A DNA stretch of 64,000 nucleotides. Source: Oncomelania hupensis. Lineage: Eukaryota > Mollusca > Gastropoda > Littorinimorpha > Pomatiopsidae. Of this stretch, positions 39,631 to 52,000 are shown one piece after another. The stretch is taken from contig CM072513.1 of the NCBI GenBank assembly GCA_036898135.1, positions 40,395,528 through 40,459,527 on the forward strand, in the 5' to 3' direction. Position 1 is the first letter of the stretch. Each line of letters begins with the position of its first letter. Both the position numbers and the translations under genes were made by a program. Under the pieces are notes generated by a model. That model was not told where the DNA came from and did no database searches. It saw nothing but the letters and a program-made list of their open reading frames with translations.

Positions 39631-40845
39631 CAGGGTCATAGCTGCCAACTTTCTGGGAATTAAAACAAAGATCTATTGAGGGCGCGGGCAGCGCGCCCGA
39701 AACAGCTAGTGGGGTCCAGGGGCATGCCCCATCCCGGAATTTTTTTTTAACAAAATGAAGCTAAATGGTGCAATCTGGCGCTATGGGAGCATAAAATTTC
39801 ACACTGTTTTATGTTCAATTTTACTTCTCAATCTTTCACTATTTTAGGATGGTGGACACACTGAAGACAGAAAATACATGGTAGAGTCAGATAAAATGTT
39901 CAGTAGCATTTTGAGCATGTGTTTAATTACAAAAAAGGCAGGCATGACATGTTCATACAAAAGCAAATGATAAAGAAGCATGTTTCTAGGATAAAATAAT
40001 AAAGTGAAGCACTTTCATTAAATTTAGCTGTAATAATGCTTTGAAGCTAGTACCTTAAAGAGTCCACACTGTATTAATATTAATAATGTCATTTGAAGCT
40101 AGTATACCCTTATAGTCTCTCAGTCTCTATATTAAGACATAAAAAAGAAATACTTTAAAATTATGTAAATCTTTTACAAAGAAAAGTTTAGCTGTAATAA
40201 TGTCTGTTTTGAAGCTAGTACCTCATAAAGAATACACCTTTTGCAATGTTAGTCTAGATCTAGTTTGCAGTTGTAAGCCCTTGGTTTTTCTTATGTTTCT
40301 CAGTCTTCTCGTGACAAACAATTGCAAATCGGTCTTCATAGTCGACGTTTATGGTGCATCGGCACCACTGAGCTCTTGATCGGCACACATTGCAAAATGC
40401 ACTATACATTATCTGTGCAACTTTCGATGAAATCAAAGTCTTTTCTGTATGTTTCAGAAAACGTGGTTTCCAATTTTGGCTTTTTCGGCCAGTCTTTATT
40501 TTTTTCAGAAGCCATCACACCGATAGGTCTAGGCCTAATCGCACAACACAAAGCTAGTACAGTAGTAGGCTAACAAAAAGCAGGAAAAAAAAAAGTTAGT
40601 CCCGCACAGAATGTATCAACAATGACTTCCGGTTTCAAAACTATTCTTTCAGTTTCGCTCGGCTTTGCTTTTAAGAATCTCATCTAGGTGGGGGTGGGGG
40701 GGGGGGAGAGAGAGGGGGGAGGGAGAGAGAGGAAAAAAACCTAAAAAAAACACGGGATTTTCAAATGCGTTCCGGGATAAACGGGAGTAGCAGCTAAAAA
40801 CTGGATATTTCCGGAGTTTCCGGGATGGTTGGCAGCTATGCAGAG
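39631..40845. mobile_element. Nested TIR element 2 (about 1.2 kb)
   Basis: The left end CAGGGTCATAGCTGCCAAC and the inverted right end CTCTGCATAGCTGCCAAC share a perfect 13-bp core (CATAGCTGCCAAC). The right limit is uncertain by a few bases and I could not define a target duplication. It begins 17 bp after nested element 1. A G-rich run lies at 40688-40730. Confidence 0.65.
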
Positions 40846-41956
40846 TTGTACATTTATACATAGAATCAGTATGAAGCCTCACTGACACTCTTACAGTCAC
40901 AACAAACAATAAAATCATAAATACCTCGATAAACAAGGTTTACAATTTCAAGATAATGTCTTCGAAAAACAACAACAAGGAAAGCAGAAATACGGATGAT
41001 TTCAGGCAGTAGTTCCTTCAAGCGCCTATTTGAGTGACGTCACTGTCTCACTATAAACAGCGGGAGTGTCTGGGAACAGCCGGCACACGGAAGAAAGAGA
41101 AATCGGGTTATCTTGGCTTTTTACCGCAGCTTGGTGGATCGACGGAAACGAGATGACAGCGAACCAAATGACAACAATCCGCATGGGAATAACGAGTGGG
41201 AATAAGCTGCGAGATCGAAAATCAACAATTCACCCTAGTCATATACACTAAAATTTTCTCACCGGATTTAAACCGATCTCAAAAATGACCCTGGGACCTT
41301 CCGAAAGAGCGGATTTCCGCTAAAAGGCGGCGGATTTCCGCTAAAAGGCGGAAGATTCTCATCTCTGTGTATTCACCACAAAATCAAAATTTTCCTTATT
41401 CATCCCGGTAACCCCAAATAAAGTTTTTACAGATTTGTGCAAATTGGTGCAAGATGAGTCCTAATAGTGCCAAAAAGGAGTTCTTACAAAACGTCCATCC
41501 TTCTATGTAGACAAAACTTTCTTGTTGACGACTCAGATTAAAAACTTATTTAAACGAAATTTGGCAGGATTATGTATTCTCATCAGAGCTCAAAAGCTAT
41601 GATTGGATGACCAAGATCCAAAAAAGCGTACAAAAACTGAGCCATTGTAATGTATGATGGCATATTTTGGGGAGGGGAGAGGGTTTTTAGGTCTAAATAA
41701 CCCACCCAACGTAGCGGAGACTCACTGAGTACCACTCACTAATCTCAGTGGCTGTTGACAGGATCTGAGGTTTGGCTGCAATCATTTAGTCGCTTGATGT
41801 TACAGTATTAAAAAAATGTCTACAATAGCCTGTAAAGCACCAAAGAACAGTTGTAAATGAAAAACTACTAGTTTCCAAATAACATTAGGAGCTAGGTTAA
41901 GCACAGTACACTGGAAAAGATTAAATGATCGCAGACGCCACAGAGAAGACAGCGAT

Positions 41957-42027
41957 ATTGTGGGCCTAGACGGGTCTTAGCTGCACTTTTAATAAAAAGC
42001 AAGCTAAGACCCGTCTAGGCCCACAAT
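41957..42027. repeat. Perfect 26-bp inverted repeat with 19-nt loop
   Basis: The left arm (41957-41982) begins ATTGTGGGCCTAGACGGG and ends TCTTAGCT. The right arm (42002-42027) is its exact reverse complement. The loop is AT-rich. There is no mismatch in 26 bp. Confidence 0.95.
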
Positions 42028-42169
42028 TACTGCATTGAGAGAGGTAAACACAAGCCCTGACAAGCCCCAGACATGCAGCTACAATGTGTGGTGGTTTGAA
42101 TCATTACCCCCCTTGCAGTTCAGCTCAACAGCTGCAGAGTGGTGAGAGACGAGCATAAGCTGTGTAAAA

Positions 42170-42540
42170 CGTAACCTTGACCTTCAAGAATGACACATTA
42201 AAAAAATATCTACAAACAAGTCATCACTTTTGTATTTCTCATAGTTTAGGGAGTCAACGTCACTTTGAACCAATTTTGAACAATTTTAATAAGATTGACC
42301 TTTGAGCGATGTTGACTACACGCGCACAATGACATTTTGTTATGTAAATTTTGTGTGTGTAAGATATCTTGATCCTGTGACCTTGTCCATAAAGTGAGGT
42401 CATTTACTGACAGTTTTCAAGCTCATACCAAATTTGGTTTGGATAGCTTCAATAGGTTCAGAGTTATTAACAATGTTGAAGTTTTCCTACATGGATGGAC
42501 AATTTGGACCATTCAGGACTCATCTCAGATTTGTAAAAAT
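42170..42540. repeat. GACCTTGACCTT-type dispersed repeat fragment
   Basis: It carries aaccttgaccttcaagaatg, ttgacctttgagcg, cctgtgaccttgtcc and the phrase accaaatttggtttggatag, which recur in the family at 43200, 49200, 50940 and 58400. It is interrupted at 42545 by copy 3 of the (CAAT)n-tailed repeat and appears to resume at about 43120. Confidence 0.6.
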
Positions 42541-42544
42541 CTGA

Positions 42545-43115
42545 CCCCCGTTGGGGTGCCGAAGGTTTCAGTATAAATAGTATCCCCACTTTCTGGAAAT
42601 TTAGTGCTTTAAATTCCCACTGTCGCTGTCTTTCTCATTTGCTCTTTCTCAGTCCTGCTCTGTTCTATCAATCTGCTATACTATCTTCTTCTTCGCTAGA
42701 CCAGTCACCTACCTTTTTTTCTTGAAAACTCTTCTGGGACAAGACTCCTTGTTTGTGTATGAGGTCTGTTGGATCAGCTTGGGAATATTGGACGCTTTCT
42801 GCCAGGTGATCACTAGGGCCTCCTATGATGTTATTATTTAGCAATGTAGGCATTTTATATGTATATGTTTTGTTGATAATTTATAATGATGTTTGTATTC
42901 TATTTTGTTTTTGTAAACGGGGGTTCGATAAATTAGAGTGCAGCCTCAGCGTCCCCTGCATGGGATGTCTTTATTGTAAAGTGACTGGCTGGTGGAGGGC
43001 ATTCAGTTTTCCCACTAGGGTTGTTTCGGCAGATCTTTTATGCGGATTGGGGGTTGTACGGTCCTGATTTGGCTCGGAAGAGTCCGCTGGACCTAAAGCA
43101 ACAATTATGTAATGT
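42545..43115 (+). repeat. (CAAT)n-tailed dispersed repeat, copy 3
   Basis: Highly similar to 32903-33484, starting ccccgttggggtgccgaagg and ending tccgctggacctaaagcaac then aattatgtaatgtaatg. The flanking GACCTT-type repeat reads on around it (atttgtaaaaatctga before, aaaaatctgaaaac after), with the 10-mer aaaaatctga present on both sides as a likely target duplication. Confidence 0.75.
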
Positions 43116-43299
43116 AATGTAAAAATCTGAAAACATTTTATTTTAGCTGAATACATTGCTTCAAGCATAGGAGACAAAAAACGAAAATTTTGCGACAATG
43201 TTTAATGACCTTGACCTTGGAGTGAGGTTGTTCACTAACTGAACATTTTCAAGCTCTTATGGATATACACCATCCTACAAAGTTTGGTTGTGATAAATG

Positions 43300-45990
43300 A
43301 AATAAATTCAGAGTAATTGAGCAGCCCATTTTGCACAGAAGGGCGGACTCAAATTGCTGCATGCATGAGTACAAAATTCGGCAAATACTTTTTTTAAATT
43401 TTAGAAATAATTACATATCACAGATCATGATGAAAAAGCAATAAAGCAGCAGCGTCCTTGAACTAAAACAAGTAAAATAACATGTTGGACCCAAATGTTA
43501 TGTGCCTAATAATAATACAACTTGTATTTCTTTAAAATTACTACTAAGCAGTAAATTCTTTAGCAATCTCTTAACTCGGGTATTAAATGTATTCATATCT
43601 AATACATGTAATTACTGGTAGGCCTCCGTTGTGAAATTCGTGAAAATCTAAAATATTAATAAACAGCATCTTGGTTGTCAATAACTAAAACAAAAATATG
43701 AGGGTATTGTCATGTTGAATTACATGTATACATACAGATTATTTTAGCCATTTCAAAGGAATGTTGATTACAGATTAAATTACACAGTAGTTTTCTCTGT
43801 AACACCAATGTCAAAGACCATAACTTAAACACAAACGATAAACTAAAACATAATTTTAAAAAAGACTACATATTCAATTCAATTCCTTACAGTACAAAAT
43901 AGAATGAGCAACTTATGACAATAACAACAGTGTAAATAACACATACTTTACATAAACCAATTATCAGCAGCTTATTATTTTCAAATGGCTGGAGGATACA
44001 AATTGCTAAGATCAGTTTTAATGATTTGTTCCTCATGACAATCAATGACTGTGAGCTCAAGCTGATAATGCATGACCGGAAGAACTGTTGGGCAACATTT
44101 ATAGACTGAATTCTTTCAGCTTCATTCATTCATATGTGTTAAAATTAGACATTCTTATGAGTGTTTACATCTGGCATGAGTGTTTTTTTCTACACTTTAT
44201 AAATTCTTAAAGTCTTCGTAAATGCGTTGATTTTGAATTTTAAACAGGAAACAGTTTTTGTAGAATAAAATTATTTATCCTATGTCCATCCCTAACCCTA
44301 ACCTACAGATGTTGCGAGTTACCACTCCTTCAAGAAAGGCTTATGGCTTACCACCAAAAAAGAATTTCATAACCCTGTCAAAGTCTTTTACCTGTCACAT
44401 GTATTGTTCTTTCCTAACCTATGCTGACGTAATATAATTAATTTTGTTCCTTTGAAACACAAACCCTGAGAGAAATGGTGCCAAAATTTAAAAAAATGAA
44501 AATGTGAATCTACATTAAATAATGCAAAATGCCAGGCACTAAACCATGCTGCGTTACCGGCACACACAAAAAAAGAAGAGAACAAAAAGAAAGAAAACGC
44601 AACAGCCAATGATTGTGTCATTCGCATTATGTAATGTCATTAATCAATGACCATCTCAAGTTAAGATTTTTTTTTTTAAAAATGATTTGCATAGACAATC
44701 AAGTGAACAACAGATTATAACTGGTAAAACACAGTCTTTTCTGAAGATGTATTTGCAGTTCAAAATCCGCTCATTTTCTTTTTTATCACAAACTAGAAGT
44801 TTAGTACTAACAATAACAGCAGTCAAGCTATGCGCAGAATCAACACATAAGCTGCAAATCCATAGATCATGCCAAGTTGATGTCAAAAACTGTTGTTCAT
44901 TTCGCTGCAGAGAAAAAAAAAAAAGATTTGCATTAAATTATTATTGTCATTTGCTAAATCTATTATTGCAATATTTGTAAAAACTTTGTAGTTTTGTGCA
45001 CCAGGGAACTAAACTTTTGGTTTTGCATATGAAATTTGTCAAAAAATGATTTTGTCATATCAAAATTGATGGCAAGTAATTCAAATGAATTTCCAGACAC
45101 TTACACATACTAAATACATAAGCATTTTAAAATGTGTTAATTTTCTTGAGTGTTGTGACTCAGTTTTATCCTAAAGAAGCAAAATGATAATTTGGCCAGA
45201 ATATGCAAGCAAAATAAAATTATCAAAATCTTTTCAGCCAATGTTGAGATACAGCACAAAACGTTTTTAGATGATGAAACAGAGACCTTGACCTTTGAGA
45301 AAGTACAAATATGAATATCTAAAAAGCCTAATATTTTAAAAAAATTATGCGCCTAGTAAAATAATGTGGTTTAGTTATTCTTTGGGATAAGACAAAAAGG
45401 GTGTTTTGAAAACAAAAGTAATATTCGGAATGACTGACAACCAGACTGCTACTGAATGATTGGCCATGAGCTGAAACACTTGTACACCAACTATCAACAA
45501 AATCACTAATCCATTCTTGAGATACAGAACAAAAACGTGTCGGAAAAAAATTTACCCCAGCAACCTCGCGGTAGATAGCACGGAAGGCTGGCCAATACAC
45601 CCAGGTAATGTTTATATGGTCAAAATCTGTGTAGTCATTCTTGACCTATGTTGACCAACATATTTCAAAGTATTTCCAGACATCTAAAAAGCAATCTTGC
45701 ACTTGGCTTTAATTTTGCGGAGGTTTACTGCATGCAAATTTTACATCAAATTTCGATTCCATGGATTTCCAGCTTTAGGTTGTTACAGCAGGATCACCCC
45801 AGACTTTCAAATTTATCATTCATGCTATCACCACCTGAAACTCTAATACAATAATGAAGGTATTTTAATAGAAATAACAGAATGTAAACTACCCTTTGCT
45901 ACACAGAAGAGTATAAGGTGTCCAACTCGGAATACATTCCCATATTTAGCATTGAAGTGTGTTATGAGAAATCGGACCATCAGATATGAA
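43300..45990. other. Intergenic stretch downstream of ITPK1
   Basis: It lies between the last repeat copy and the ITPK1 stop codon (46004, minus strand) and so includes the ITPK1 3' UTR. A weak GACCTT-type fragment is at about 45280-45660. No other gene, and no convincing ITPK1 polyadenylation signal could be fixed. Confidence 0.5.
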
Positions 45991-46003
45991 TTCAGTGCAA
46001 GAG

Positions 46004-49000
46004 TCAGTCAGGGTGAAGTTCTAATGACAGATTGTTACTGGATTTTAGCTGCCGTTCAAAACAAGGATCAAGTTCCTTGGTCAAGCTTTCTTGTTTCAGG
46101 ACAATACTGCTGCCGCTTTTGGACTGGACACAAAGGGGGCTCTCTTTAGCACTGTCTCTGCACTCTATCACATGAAGCGACTGACCTAAGAACTTGTGAG
46201 ATGCTTTGATGTTCGCAGCGTTTTCCACAGCAGTTTTATCTGATGTGGAATTGGTCACGGCAGAGCAGTCTCCAGAGGGGGTGTTGCTGGCCATTGTAAC
46301 AGGTTGAGAGCTCGGGAAGGTTGTATCACAGTTATCTCTGGTGTGCAGACTTTCCACTATGTGGTCCCGCAGGTGCATAAAAAAGTCATCGATGCCTTCA
46401 AAGCCTGCACAAAATCAAAACACAGTACTGAACTTCCTTTTGAATAGTTTAACGTCTTAAAACTCACATTAAGAAACCTCACAACAAAGAGACCAACTTT
46501 TGTATATACATGTTTGTTTTTTAAATATCAAAATGACTAAGAAAGACAGTGTGTGTGCATAATTTTTGTAATATTATCATGCTGAGTGTTAATTTTTACT
46601 GTTATGAAAGAATGCTGTATTAACATACCAAGACTTGTGGATGGTGTGAATTATTATTTTAATTTCAACCCATTTTTATCTCATTGCTCAAGATAACATT
46701 TTTCTGAACTGAAGAGAAATAACATTTGAGTCATGATCTACAGCAAACCTATTATTGACTAAAGTTAACTCATAAATAAAACTGCTTAGTATCATACCTA
46801 CGACATAAAACATACAAAATGTATTCGTCCAAAAAACATACAGAATAATTGCAACACATTCTCTGCAATAGAATCTTATAACTACAACTTGATTATAAAG
46901 ACATACTAGTCTACAAACTAATGTAAATTGTAACAGATCTATTAGTTTTAATTGGACAGGAGGATTTTATCGTGAAAGAATCAGTGCTACAGAAACATAC
47001 ATTGAGTTTTGCACAATACAGCATAATCATGGTTGTAACAATAATTCAATTTACCATAAATTATTATACTGTCACAAATAGATACACCCCCTAAACAAAT
47101 ATTTCGCAAAAATGGCCAAACGGATGGAAAATCGAGTGCACTGCCACAAACATATAATTACATACACCTTATTTTCCCAAAAGTCAACACACAAAGATAT
47201 GCAAAGTTCACAACCAGGATTTTTAATTATTAGAAAATAATATGGAGTACTTTGAAGAAGGTGATAAACAAAACATTTGGAAAGATATTTAAAATGCTCA
47301 TGGAAGTAAAGTTATGTGTGTATCTTTATATCAATATACAGATAGATAAGAGATTACTGACCAGGAAAAGAGTTGATGTCAATGATGGCGTATTGCTGGG
47401 TCAGGCAGTCGATGATGACATCAATGCCAATGAGACTCATATCCATAGCACGACTAATAGAAGCACCTAACTGCTCCAGTAGTTGCCAGTCAGGTTTAAC
47501 CCATGGCTCTTCTATACTGTCAGCATCAATCTGCACAATCATTAACACTATTTAATACTCGAAGGACAAAAGTGTTTCCCCTTTAACTGTTTCTGCATCA
47601 AAAGCGCTCACTTACCTGTCTTGGAAACCACACTTTTCTATCGTTTATACCATTTCAACTGTGATAATATTTGATTATTAGATAATATATACTCATATTT
47701 TTATGAAAATACTTGGATCGAACAGAAGAATGAAGAACTGTATACTTACTGCATTCAGTGGATGGGACGACCCAGGCTTGGAAACTTCTTGGGTGTCAAA
47801 GAATATCGTTGCATGATCTGCAAAATAATGGAAGGCTTAATATTATAAATAATAATAATAATAACTGTATTTATAAAGCTCTTTCTCCTGATCTTTAACA
47901 ACCAAAAATTATAAACATTTATCCTACATCAGATCCTTTGAAGTTTTGCAATATGCAAAGAACACGTGTACCAAAATAACTTTTAGAAGTCGCAGGTCTT
48001 TTATTCTCGTTTGTGTAATGTATTGGTATGCAAGCCTGGTATGTTGAAATTGGAAGGTAAGTCTCAGCTAGACTCCTTTCAGCCGTACGAAAGAGTTCAC
48101 AACTGATTTGGCAGAATCTAGGCTACCACAGCGATACTCACTTCCTGGGTAGAGGTTCTTCAGAGATGGTCGCTGGACGACAAACTGTCTACTGCCCACC
48201 ACGAAGACTTTGTACAGCAGTGCATTGTGGTTCAAGAAAGACTGGGCAACGCAGGGTACTTCCACATCCCGAAGGTTTTCCTCACAAAAGATAATTGCCA
48301 TCTGGTGGAACAGAGAAGCCTATGATTTCATAGGCACACCCGCCACTGCTAAAGTCAGACTAGATATTGCTATTCAGCCAAATAACCTTTCCAATCTTTG
48401 AAGCACATATCTTAACAATAAAAGCTAAATTTTAACACGCATCTTACCAACTATGCGTGAGTGTACAAAGAGGCAATACCACCACCTGGAAGCAAGTAAG
48501 GACCTAATACCAACTACTCACCCGTATGTAGTTTTAAAAGTGTTGCATTTCAAGGTAAACCCGAGGAATTTTATGACATGAAGATACTCATGCATTATTG
48601 GATATTCTATTGGTAGGTAGTTTTTGTTATTCAGGTAGGGGAAAGTGCTGATGTTTTTTGAAGAAGAGGAGAGCTCCAATAGTTTAAATCATATTGAATT
48701 AAACAGTGCTAAGATGAAGATTAAACACCAGACGTGAAGTTTTTGTTGAACATCTTACTTCATGTGCTAGCCTTGAGCCATGCGACAGGATTGGCTTGAC
48801 CACTGTAACATGAAGTACAAAGACAAGTTAGCATTCACAAAGGAGGTATGCATCTGATTATCCGTCTATAATAACACATGCAATGCATTAAACAGAGTCT
48901 TAAGACATCATGATTACGGAAGAGTTTCTTAATCCTTAATCCACTTTATAGTGGTGCTCTTGGATAAGTGAATAAGATAGCAAGCCATTCAAATGCACTC

Positions 49001-52000
49001 ATCTACCTTAATACAGCGTTGTCTAATAAAAACAATATATAACAAATAAATAAACTAGAAAGGCAAAGCCCATATAACTCACATGCTCCTTAGGGAACTT
49101 GCAATATTTAACATGAAAATGAGTGCCCCAAAACAAAACAAAACGAAGGCATTAAAATGCAAAGTAATGCCATGTCATCTTTCCATGCTCTACACCTTCA
49201 GATGACATTGACCTCTGGCTCCAAATACACTCATGTACTATCAAACAAAGTACAGCAGAAATTGTATTATGCCATAAAAAAAAAACACAAAACATTGACC
49301 TTGGGATGACCTTGACCTTCAGTGACTTTGATCCTGGGATGACCTTGACCCTCACAAGATCTCTCGTGCATGTCTGATCAAATAACCCAATGTTGTTGCA
49401 AAATATGGGTTAAATAAACAGCCATTCCACTGTGCGATGACCTATTTTTTAAAATGTATTTGCAAGGCCTAAAAGGACCTTTACCTTCAACGTCAGCGCA
49501 AGAACGGAACGGAAAATACATGAAAGAGCAATCTATCATCTTTAAATACAATAAGTTTGGACTACATCTCTCATAGTTTAGTGTCAAGGGTCACTTCAAA
49601 GTACCTATATAAACGGACTCTGGAATGCTCCAGTAACCTTGGTGTGAGATTGACCAAAATTGTGTAGTATGTGTGTCTCATTTATATCTATCATGCATCC
49701 TAGAATCATAAGTTCAATATTAATAATAATAACCTTTAAAAAAGTGAAATTTTGTTAACATTTGTTATTTTTTTACTAACATTTGTTGACCCTGTGACCT
49801 TGATGTAAAGTCATTCATTCAGTGGTCATTTATGAGGTCTCGTGGGTATACATTGTCCTAACAAAGTTTGATTATGATAGTTGAAATAGGTTCTAAGATA
49901 TAAATCCACTGGCAAGTTTCACAGATGGCTGACATGGACACATTTTTGGACTATTTAGGACTCATCTCTCACATATTTGCAAAAATCAGGACATTTGTTG
50001 AGTGCACAGACTCACATTGTTATATATATATATAATGCCAAATAACAGTAAAGTGTATTAAAAAATTTTAGAGCTATCCCCCAAAATGCATGAGAACTAT
50101 AGATTTTAGTGAGGCATATATATGAAAAATCAACATATTCCTTGGGTAACCGGCATTACCAAAAGAACAATTTACTACAGTTCTCAAGGTGTTAACTCAC
50201 TCCCTACTAACCCCTGTGATCTCTATGGTCTCCTGCCCATCGCTTCCTCACAATCCACTGTGATCACTACTTTTAAACTGTGTTGGATTTTTTTTTCCTT
50301 CAATGATGTCATTTTTGTACGAAACTGAAGTTCTAGCTTTCAAATGTGTTCTTCAGCTGTAGAATGATGCAGCAGAGTTAATTTCGTAATCACTGGCTTT
50401 GTGTGGCTTTTGCCAACCAAAATGGCGTCATCTACTTCGACAAAAAATAGGGTGATTTATACCCCCATCTAAATCAGGTATTTTTCACTTGAAACATTTC
50501 TAAATTTGCACTATAGTGTACCAATATGTCAACAATAACTCCTGAAATTTTCATGTCCTTTGTGGTGTACTTTATTTTTCATGAATTTTTTTTTACTAAA
50601 AGATACAAATGGCCATTATACAGAGAAAAGCATAGAACAAAATTGCCCAGTATAGAGCGAGTAAAAGCAAATATGACAATGATGCATCACTTACCAATTG
50701 GAAACGTGACCCCAGCTTCCTCCAGCTTTACTTTGTTCTCTTCTACATGTGTTGTTGTCAGCTCCACAAAAGTGGGGATTATGATCCTATGATCTGAACA
50801 ACAAAAGCAGCAAAATAATAATACAAGTCATGTATGACTCTTATGCTGCTTATTGCACTCGCAATAGTTCACATGACAATGAGTGGACAGAAAAAATAAA
50901 ATGAAATGGTGGCATTAAAATGCAAAATCCTACACTGATCTTTCTATGCTTTTGACATTGACCTCCAATTACACTCATGTACTATCAAATAAACTACAGC
51001 AAAAGTTGACCTTGGGATGACCATTACCTTCAGTGGCATTGACCTTGACCTTCATATGATCTCTCATGCATGTCTGATTAAATAACCCATTGTTTTGCAT
51101 AATATGGGTTAAATAAACGGCCATTCCACTATACGATGACATTTTTGGGGTATGTTTTTGCAAGGCCTAAAATGACCTTGAAGGTCATTGCAAAAACGAA
51201 CATATATGAAAGATATCTCTAAATACAACAAGTTTGGACTTTATAACTCTCATAGTTCAGGGTCATGGTCACTTCAAAGTACCTATACTAACCGACTTTG
51301 GACAGCTCGTGACCTTGACTTTGGAGTGAGGTTGACCAAATGTGTACAGTATGCGTGTCTCATTGATAACTATCATGTATCAAAGAATGATAAATTCAAT
51401 ATTAATAACCTAGAAAAAAGTGACATTCTGTGGAAAATTGTCATTTTGTAACTAACATCTGTTGACCCCGTGACCTTGACTTTGAAGTGAAGGTCTCATG
51501 GGTATACACCATCTTACCAAGTTTGGTTGTGATAAATGAAATAGGTTCTGAAATAATAATCCACTTGCAAGTTTTGCATAGCCATAAACAAACGGCGGAC
51601 ATACAGACTGACTGACATTTTTTCAAATGTCATTTGTGGACTAATTAGAACTATGCTATATATACGAGTCAAAAATAATTGGAAACAAAATCACTTTCTG
51701 TATAAAAATTCATAAAAGATGTTGTAGAAGCCATACTTTCAAAATAGAGTATGTTAATTTTGCAAATTAGCAAACATAACTTTATTCAAGCAAAATATCA
51801 TACGCTTAGCGTTGCATTCACACTCGTCACCATCTTGAATTTTTTTTTCATGTAGGCATATGTCACATACATCACATAAAAAGTGAACTAAAACTGATCT
51901 CCAATACAAAACTACACTCAAGCAAATTATTATAAGCTTAGAGTTGCAACCATATTCGTCACTCGTTTTTTAAATTTATTATTTATTTGAGCGTATATCA

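Larger units (their letters stand above)
38251..41367. mobile_element. 3.1 kb hAT-like element with TIRs and a 5-bp target duplication, containing two nested elements
   Basis: The left end CAGAGATGAGAATC and the right end GATTCTCATCTCTG are exact 14-bp inverses, flanked by TGTAT on both sides (38246-38250 and 41368-41372). Near the right end the unit cggatttccgctaaaaggcg is tandemly repeated. Most of the interior belongs to two younger elements (38539-39613 and 39631-40845). No intact transposase is present. Confidence 0.8.
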
